Assembly (NCBI GenBank): GCA_030671985.1
Contig: DAOVHI010000060.1
Span: 1 to 8,387, forward strand
Direction: 5' to 3'
Length of the DNA: 8,387 bases
Source: a bacterium
GTDB lineage: Bacteria > JAHJDO01
Numbering within the stretch: the first letter of the stretch is position 1; each line of letters starts with the position of its first letter. Shown piece by piece: positions 6,401-8,387 of this stretch. Position numbers and translations under genes: made by a program. The notes under the pieces were generated by a model. The model did no database searches, was not told where the DNA came from, and saw only the letters and a list, made by a program, of their open reading frames with translations.

Positions 6401-8387
6401 GTAGTCCGACAAAATCCTTAACAACACCATCGGCCCCGCGATTCATCTCTTTAAGGTATTTTATAACGCGAAGTAAGCTCTTCTGTATCTTCCCCTTAGA
6501 TCCGCGCGCGCCTTGAGCCACGACATCCGCGACAAGCGCGCTTAACCGCGGGACCCTGCCATGAAAAGCAATAACGCGCGTTAAGCAGGCAAGTGTTTCA
6601 CAAGGTCGCGCCTTTGTAATAAACCTGTGCTCTCTAATCTTTTTCTTTCTTAATTCCATTTTCGCCCGTATACGCACATAAGTCTCTTTATCCTTCCACA
6701 AGGTTGGGATCGTTACACCAAGCCTTTTCGCCAAGCAGACCATGGTTAAATCCTCAAGCCTAGTTGTTTTTATAAAATCGTTGGCTATCTCAATGACCCC
6801 TGGAGTTTTTGATATTTCCCGGATAACATCAGGATGCTTTTTGTATATTCTTGTAGTGGAATAGCCTACATCTATAAGTTCGGCTATTTTCTGAAAGTTA
6901 ATACTTATTCGACTTCCGCCCGTCTCCCTATGACTTATAATTGCTAATATAATCTTTCCGAGAGTATTTTTTTCTTTATCAATAGCTTTATGTAATATCG
7001 AATCGGTTTCTAAATATTTCTTTACTTTGTGTATACCTAATCCTGATTTTTTGGATAAGCCTGCAATGGTTAACCGCACACCTTGCGCCTTGAGATTTTC
7101 TGCCGCCTCCCGTATCTTCTGCTTTATGGTCAACATTACTCCATTATTTGCTTCCTCTATCTCCATCCTTATTACAGGATTATTGTCGATAGCTTTCTCT
7201 ACCATATATGTTGATTTATTAAGCGCTCTGGCAATTGAACGTATTCCGATAGGACGCGTTCTTTCTCTTAATTTCGATATCTCTTCCCTTAATAAGGATA
7301 CTTCCATTTCGTCTCCCACCGGCGAGCTGGCGGGACCAGAAGAAATGGCCGCTGTCCCCTTTTCTATCCAAGAACTAAGAAAGGTGCGTGAATCCAATAA
7401 AGCGCTTCCGGCCTTTTGCCGTGCGTAACCGTATGTTGTTCCATTTCTTCTCTTTCTTAAGGGTAATCTGGTCCCCTCTCGGCTTTTGCTGTGCGCCCCC
7501 AGAGGCGAAGAGGTCTTTCTTCCGGATTCGGACACTCTAAAATTCAACCGCTGATACGCGTAGAGACGGGCATCCTGAACGGCTTCTCTCTGCCATGTGG
7601 CGAGATCCCGCGGCAGCGCCTCCTCATACCCCTTGATGGCTACGAAAAGATTCTCGGTGTATTCCGCGATCATCGCACTCAGAATGAATTCATTTGGTTC
7701 AATCTTCCTCAGATCCTCTTTCTTTAAAAAATACTCCAACTGCTCTTCTTGTGATAGGCCGAAGCGCTTGTGGTTCAACCTACAATACAAGATGCCATAA
7801 TAAAACTGGATGGCATCCGGGAATTGCTTTGAGATCAGGCGAAACACCGCGAGGGTCTCATCAAACCTATTCTGCTCCTTGTGCAGGATAGCTTCACAAA
7901 GGAGGGTACTGAGGGTTTCACGATGCCGCTTGGCCCGGGCAAGAGACTTCAATGCCTTTCTGTATTCGCCGGCATGCAGATAAAGGTAAAACAGCCTGCG
8001 GTGTGCTGCCGAATAGGCGGGATCGAACAGGAGGACCCACTGATAGAGCTGGTTGAGCATACCCCTGTTGCCTCCCCATATAGTCGCTACTTCAGCCATC
8101 CGCAAACACTCCTTTGCCGCTATCTGAGGAGAAAGCCCGCGCGCGGCATCAAGCCATCGACTACTGCGCAACCTCGTGCCGACAAACGGAATCTTCGCAA
8201 CCGGCAAAGAGAACATCATGGATTCCCTCATCCTCCAGTCTACCGCAAGAAAAAGGCAACAACGCACAATATCTGTTGTCTGCCCTAAATTCAAATCTAA
8301 TTCTTTACCGTCCATATAGTCCAGAATTCTGTTGAGTGTCCTCTCCACCTTTTCAATCTTACCCTCCTCAATAAAATACTTGGCCCA
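1..8387 (-). CDS. Giant multidomain SSPV-linked protein, internal fragment (both ends outside window)
   Basis: One frame is open through 2,795 codons, from Trp at 8385-8387 to Ser at 3-5; the codon over bases 1-2 continues past the edge. No stop, start or ribosome-binding site can be assigned. Residue numbers used in this annotation count from base 8387. The frame is confirmed by 13 copies of an (S)SSPV motif, all in phase, and by intact domain signatures: a deaminase (HTE at 1068-1070, CxxC at 1096-1099), a histidine-kinase ATPase (N, G1, F, G2 and G3 boxes, 1959-2060), a GNAT-like fold (about 1376-1509), helix-turn-helix-like repeats (376-583) and TPR-like helices (1-291). Each module would normally be a separate protein. 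The visible part has no evident signal peptide or membrane helix, so a cytosolic location is the default guess. The gene may belong to an Omnitrophota-type bacterium; that is inference. The open frame is certain; the overall function is not known. Confidence 0.95.
414..428 (-). repeat. SSPV linker motif, FSSPV
   Basis: Codons TTC AGC TCA CCG GTT. Opens the left-edge module; its first Ser has become Phe by one base change (TCC to TTC). Confidence 0.8.
430..442. other. Short GC-rich hairpin
   Basis: CGGGC and GCCCG arms pair perfectly over 5 bp around TTC. It lies between the FSSPV codons and the first heptamer tract. Too short to call a terminator, and no T tract follows. Confidence 0.4.
444..471. 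repeat. Heptamer tandem repeat, four units of CACCAGN type
   Basis: Units CACCAGA, CACCAGT, CATCAGT, CACCAGC follow without gaps. Seven is not a multiple of three, so the translation (minus strand, LVTDDWCLVTG) is not periodic and any gain or loss of one unit would shift the frame. The short hairpin CGGGC-TTC-GCCCG lies just before it at 430-442. Confidence 0.75.
481..510. repeat. Second heptamer/octamer tandem repeat, CTTGTAA type
   Basis: Units CTTGTAA, CTTGTGA, CCTTGTAA, CATTGTAA. This lies 9 bases after the CACCAG tract. Such short degenerate heptamers are typical of non-coding spacer DNA; here the minus-strand reading is YNVTRSQVT. Confidence 0.7.
522..536 (-). repeat. SSPV linker motif, SSSPV
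   Basis: Codons TCC AGT TCA CCA GTG, preceded by Ser-Gly. Lies inside the intergenic-looking stretch next to the heptamer repeats. Confidence 0.85.
743..787. other. Two-part inverted repeat, terminator-like hairpin inside the ORF
   Basis: The inner arms GTACCGCCAT (754-763) and ATGGCGGTAC (769-778) pair perfectly over 10 bp around a 5-nt loop (TTTGG). The outer arms AGAAAAT (743-749) and ATTTTCT (781-787) add 7 bp, with small mismatches between. A GC-rich stem flanked by A and T tracts resembles a bidirectional intrinsic terminator or a dispersed palindromic element. It is translated here as IRTAIQNGGTRIFF. The T run on the minus strand is short, so real termination is uncertain. Confidence 0.65.
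885..899 (-). repeat. SSPV-type linker motif, variant QSSPT
   Basis: Codons CAG TCA TCA CCC ACC. The weakest copy; accepted because it is in phase, lies among other copies and is followed by Gly as in the 522 copy (SSPVG). Confidence 0.45.
1014..1028 (-). repeat. SSPV linker motif, ASSPV
   Basis: Codons GCC TCC TCG CCG GTG. Ends the coiled-coil module and opens the intergenic-looking stretch. Confidence 0.8.
1029..1844 (-). other. Unrecognised module with internal coiled coil (residues 2182-2453)
   Basis: The first 60 residues are helical (EEEKVILWNVAERLFSLSSI, AVVAELKPVLVKEEAMRLLD). A beta-rich globular centre follows (NLILARFAEGDDFIAFILNG, VYADVNSYGYIIVLPTAVFN, HMYIFPFGEWHWFYIKGDLP). Residues 2360-2396 (1200-1310) form a charged heptad-like helix, RRLSEKLAAAQSQNAELKEK and onward, suited to dimerisation. 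The end (ALRRHDLKFVGKNFWPNIET) is again helical. The order of beta domain, then coiled coil, then helix could suggest a sensory or signalling domain, but no specific family is recognised. Confidence 0.4.
1845..1859 (-). repeat. SSPV linker motif, variant SSSPM
   Basis: Codons TCC AGT TCA CCG ATG. Met replaces Val by a single first-base change (GTG to ATG). This ATG is unlikely to be a true start, since the frame continues upstream. Confidence 0.8.
1860..2144 (-). other. Small unrecognised module with second QYYP motif (residues 2082-2176)
   Basis: About 95 residues between SSSPV and SSSPM. It opens with ETIVRGSLSQYYPDFRQWLA (QYYP at 2097-2108), which matches LGQYYPGYRRF of the 3156-3716 module, then a basic stretch (KIGQRRKLNAV) and helices DLHSFVCRALDKLTKQNR and LGKRLKNLGLRETERQKK. 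The tail TERQKK-SSSP is shared with the linker at 3717 (TERQDE-SSSP), at both protein and DNA level. Function not recognised. Confidence 0.4.
2145..2159 (-). repeat. SSPV linker motif, SSSPV
   Basis: Codons TCT AGC TCA CCT GTC. Lies 14 residues after the last strand (TFTITLPKL) of the kinase ATPase domain. Confidence 0.9.
2160..3140 (-). other. Histidine kinase module: DHp-like helices plus HATPase_c (residues 1750-2076)
   Basis: The C-terminal half is a clear GHKL ATPase. The N box is NLYWNAARV (Asn1959 at 2511-2513), G1 is DNGYGIP (Asp1997 at 2397-2399), the F box is IFEPGFT (Phe2011), G2 is GRGHGL (2022-2027, 2307-2324) and G3 is SGTTFTITLPKL (from 2219). These bind ATP and place its gamma-phosphate. 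Before it lie long charged helices (EGLKKETTEEIKRLKKELLK) leading to ISVHDFMRYMKETE; His1812 (2952-2954), followed by Asp and a hydrophobic residue, is the best candidate phosphoacceptor, as in H-D-[LF] H-boxes. About 150 residues separate it from the N box, which is long for a DHp domain. No sensor, membrane segment or receiver domain adjoins it. The ATPase call is firm; the phosphoacceptor assignment is tentative. Confidence 0.88.
3141..3155 (-). repeat. SSPV linker motif, SSSPV
   Basis: Codons TCC AGT TCG CCG GTT. Separates the first QYYP module from the histidine kinase. Confidence 0.9.
3156..3716 (-). other. Unrecognised module with QYYP motif (residues 1558-1744)
   Basis: Helical first half (EASQIMEDAFENGLSIWRKF, ALLSQEEYRIFYAALHSGVF), then a basic middle (VIILRRRHTLARVLGGKIRV, GKRRDHGIAAYKHGKTIRV) and a C-terminal piece with LGQYYPGYRRFHDTLGSY (QYYP at 3282-3293) and FHPYYEARKAIKELIA. 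The QYYP segment is matched by a second copy in the module at 1860-2144 (LSQYYPDFRQW), so this is a recurring building block of the protein. The basic centre could contact nucleic acid, but I see no known motif. Family not recognised. Confidence 0.4.
3717..3731 (-). repeat. SSPV linker motif, SSSPL
   Basis: Codons TCC AGT TCT CCG CTT. Ends the GNAT-like module. Preceded by TERQDE, which is shared with the 1845 copy as TERQKK. Confidence 0.8.
3861..4262 (-). other. GNAT-like acetyltransferase fold (residues about 1376-1509)
   Basis: The layout matches a Gcn5-related N-acetyltransferase, which transfers acetyl from acetyl-CoA to an amine. Strands VGIVYLGDTIIL and LYFYNGCVDGIIGDV stand for the early beta sheet. 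TLICRIKIASLYQGNYLSYL resembles strand beta-4 followed by the acetyl-CoA pyrophosphate loop ([QR]xxGx[GA]), here QGNYLS, so the second glycine is missing. The helix MTNILMEELSAVSSNFGV follows. Near the end, FPLLKIIFSKYGFED resembles the classic Y-x-K-x-GF-x turn before the last strand (KAVLLLND). The degenerate CoA loop leaves it open whether the domain is active or a structural remnant. A triple His (SHHH, about 4146-4157) precedes the core. The module is bounded by ASSPV at 4344 and SSSPL at 3717. Confidence 0.55.
4344..4358 (-). repeat. SSPV linker motif, ASSPV
   Basis: Codons GCT TCT TCA CCT GTA. Starts the GNAT-like module. The protein motif is kept but the codons differ from the consensus. 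Confidence 0.75.
4422..4436 (-). repeat. SSPV linker motif, SSSPV
   Basis: Codons TCC AGC TCG CCG GTC. Ends the deaminase module; followed by a Pro/Gln-rich spacer (HQAPQAVRPLSSD) and another motif 21 residues later. Confidence 0.9.
4437..4969 (-). other. Unrecognised C-terminal extension of the deaminase module
   Basis: Residues 1140-1317 follow the deaminase without an intervening SSPV. They carry mixed helix and strand, with hydrophobic strands EYPQIIAVDTNHSSIDIPP and RFKIILLGEEKNIKMRYQEF and a long amphipathic stretch DTKRLWDAIEKIIFGDNF. The IIAVDTN and KIILLGEE strands could belong to an alpha/beta domain, but I see no nucleotide-binding loop. It does not look like the RibD reductase domain. 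Function unknown. Confidence 0.4.
4970..5345 (-). other. Zinc-dependent deaminase domain (cytidine/deoxycytidylate deaminase fold), residues 1015-1139
   Basis: The order of elements is that of the CDA superfamily, which removes the amino group from a cytosine-, adenine- or pterin-type ring with a zinc-activated water. An N-terminal helix leads into GEVPIVAVAVNRKSGAVIMG, like the GEVPVGAV strand pair of TadA/dCMP deaminases. The HxE motif is His1068-Thr-Glu1070 (EHTETNALKQA, 5178-5186), giving one zinc ligand and the proton-shuttle Glu. The Cys pair is Cys1096-Val-Asn-Cys1099 in SLESCVNCAMAIANN (5091-5102), 28 residues after the His, as expected. The family usually has PCxxC; here the Pro is Ser. 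The end, RVVICAIDAFPGIQGKGFEI, resembles the G-rich loop before the last helix in RibD and dCMP deaminases. All catalytic residues are intact, so activity is plausible. Substrate cannot be told from this; nucleotide, tRNA, riboflavin-pathway and toxin-type deaminases share the fold. Confidence 0.85.
5346..5798 (-). other. Unrecognised N-terminal extension of the deaminase module
   Basis: Residues 864-1014 lie between the SSSPV motif and the deaminase core. The start (KITYPIFVPAEFQRENERR) is polar and the rest is a mix of helix and aromatic-rich strands (PRIFQLIITNDLKL, FIHPYFFILPQYKQLEIFY). I see no catalytic motif and do not recognise the family. The segment belongs to the deaminase module because no SSPV punctuation separates them. 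It may be a substrate-recognition or regulatory cap, which is only inference. Confidence 0.4.
5799..5813 (-). repeat. SSPV linker motif, SSSPV
   Basis: Codons TCC AGC TCG CCG GTG, with one more Ser before. Separates the HTH/helical region from the deaminase module. This is the most consensus-like copy. Confidence 0.9.
5814..6639 (-). other. Helical region with a fifth HTH-like segment and acidic tail
   Basis: After the four-unit array comes about 190 residues of predicted helix (around KSLLRVIKYLKEMNRGADGV and LNILAISLIRLFYFQDELRR) that I cannot assign. Then follows a charged Glu/Lys/Pro run (FPEEKPEEKEEAEK, about 762-775). Residues 776-810 (LLRKGMPVKQVSRKLKSKYP and onward to VRTIQSIL) again have the shape of a helix-turn-helix, with GMPVKQVSRKL resembling the first helix and turn of a small DNA-binding domain. 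The segment ends in an acidic, probably disordered tail (NFDEYDEEKRGGWDPEEDK) before the SSSPV motif at 5799. A DNA-bound regulator or chromosome-associated role is possible but not shown. Confidence 0.45.
6640..7262 (-). other. Tandem array of four helix-turn-helix-like units (residues 376-583)
   Basis: Four related segments follow one another. Their cores are IRSIARALNKSTYMVEKA (from 7242 downwards), IAGLSKKSGLGIHKVKKY (from 7065), FQKIAELIDVGYSTTRIY (from 6894) and MVCLAKRLGVTIPTLWKD (from 6741). The common pattern is a hydrophobic-x-x-[IL]-[AS] first helix, a glycine or small-residue turn, a Thr/Ser-containing second helix, then a helix with P-x-[VI]-x-x-[EA]-I in units 1 and 3 (NPVIRMEI, HPDVIREI). 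Core-to-core spacing is 59, 57 and 51 residues. The pattern fits homeodomain-like or winged helix-turn-helix folds, which usually bind DNA. An array of four could read a long site, or the fold may have become structural. Basic residues cluster after unit 4 (MELRKKK). I do not recognise a named family. Confidence 0.6.
7317..7331 (-). repeat. SSPV linker motif, ASSPV
   Basis: Codons GCC AGC TCG CCG GTG. Precedes the helix-turn-helix-like array and is identical to the 5799 copy from AGC onwards. Confidence 0.85.
7332..7499 (-). other. Low-complexity inter-module linker
   Basis: This stretch sits between a TSSPL motif and an ASSPV motif. It is rich in Arg, Lys, Ser and Gly (for example SKSREGTRLPLRKRRN) and shows no fold. 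The plus-strand DNA contains a short imperfect direct repeat: 7409-7425 and 7480-7495 share CGGC, TTTTGC and GTGCG with one indel. It is most likely a flexible, disordered spacer. As in the 429-1013 segment, the amino-acid pattern looks like non-coding DNA that was captured in frame, but the evidence here is weaker. Confidence 0.5.
7500..7514 (-). repeat. SSPV-type linker motif, variant TSSPL
   Basis: Codons ACC TCT TCG CCT CTG. First punctuation motif in the visible protein; ends the TPR-like module. Divergent: Leu for Val and TCT rather than AGY for the first Ser. Confidence 0.6.
7515..8387 (-). other. TPR-like helical repeat domain (residues 1-291)
   Basis: This module is almost entirely helical and has the spacing of tetratricopeptide-type repeats. 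The clearest unit starts near residue 128 and runs through LYLHAGEYRKALKSLARAK, with the small residue and Tyr/Ala positions expected in helices A and B. A second unit lies around 165-190 (QNRFDETLAVFRLISKQFP) and a third around 245-261 (ENLFVAIKGYEEALPRD). A DPAY turn near 122 resembles the Pro/Asp loop between repeats. TPRs normally mediate protein-protein contacts and have no catalytic residues, so a scaffold or partner-binding role is the family expectation. Residues 1-110 are also helical but show no clear repeat. The module probably starts upstream of the window. Its GC content is higher (about 52% in row 8041-8100) than in the middle of the gene. Sel1-like or other alpha-solenoid repeats are the main alternative. 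Confidence 0.6.

Noticed and set aside
7027-7428. Plus-strand ORF of 133 codons
   Set aside because: It lies opposite the helix-turn-helix-like array, which is coherent on the minus strand; the plus translation shows no family features.
7491-8335. Cluster of overlapping plus-strand ORFs (65-135 codons)
   Set aside because: They overlap each other in different frames and lie opposite the TPR-like module. The higher GC content there lengthens chance ORFs.
1-8387. Nonribosomal peptide or polyketide megasynthase
   Set aside because: There are no condensation, adenylation, ketosynthase or carrier-protein motifs; the modules seen are regulatory or nucleotide-modifying types.

Overview
The whole 8,387-base window lies inside one protein-coding gene on the minus strand. 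One reading frame (codons whose lowest + coordinate is a multiple of 3) stays open from base 8387 to the left edge: 2,795 consecutive sense codons with no stop. I translated it codon by codon. Neither the true start nor the true stop is visible, so the protein is larger than the roughly 300 kDa seen here. I see no other gene; the plus-strand ORFs are antisense shadows.

The polypeptide is a chain of unlike modules separated by a short punctuation motif, usually Ser-Ser-Ser-Pro-Val (variants ASSPV, SSSPL, SSSPM, TSSPL, QSSPT, FSSPV). It occurs 13 times in this one frame, and the left edge appears to cut a 14th copy. In protein order (right to left on the map) the modules are: a TPR-like helical region (8387-7515); a linker; a tandem array of four helix-turn-helix-like units followed by a helical region with a fifth (7316-5814); a zinc-deaminase (cytidine/deoxycytidylate fold) with unknown flanks (5798-4437); a GNAT-like acetyltransferase fold (4343-3732); an unrecognised module with a QYYP motif (3716-3156); a histidine-kinase module with all ATP-binding boxes (3140-2160); a small second QYYP module (2144-1860); an unrecognised module with a coiled coil (1844-1029); a 600-base stretch that reads like former intergenic DNA but is still open (1013-429); and an unrecognised module cut by the left edge (413-1).

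Organism: no marker gene is present. Megabase-style giant ORFs and SSPV-punctuated multidomain proteins make me think of Omnitrophota (candidate phylum Omnitrophica) or a related uncultivated bacterial lineage. This is inference from recalled patterns, not proof. Base composition is mosaic: sampled 60-base rows range from 27% GC (2641-2700) to 62% GC (541-600).

How the parts work together is unknown. Catalytic or signalling domains that normally sit in separate cytosolic proteins are joined in one chain by linkers that look copied from a common ancestral DNA sequence. The main hypotheses are a polyprotein cut at SSPV, a giant signalling/scaffold protein, or a locus that grows by recombination at the linkers. 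I see no signal peptide or convincing membrane segment in the visible part.
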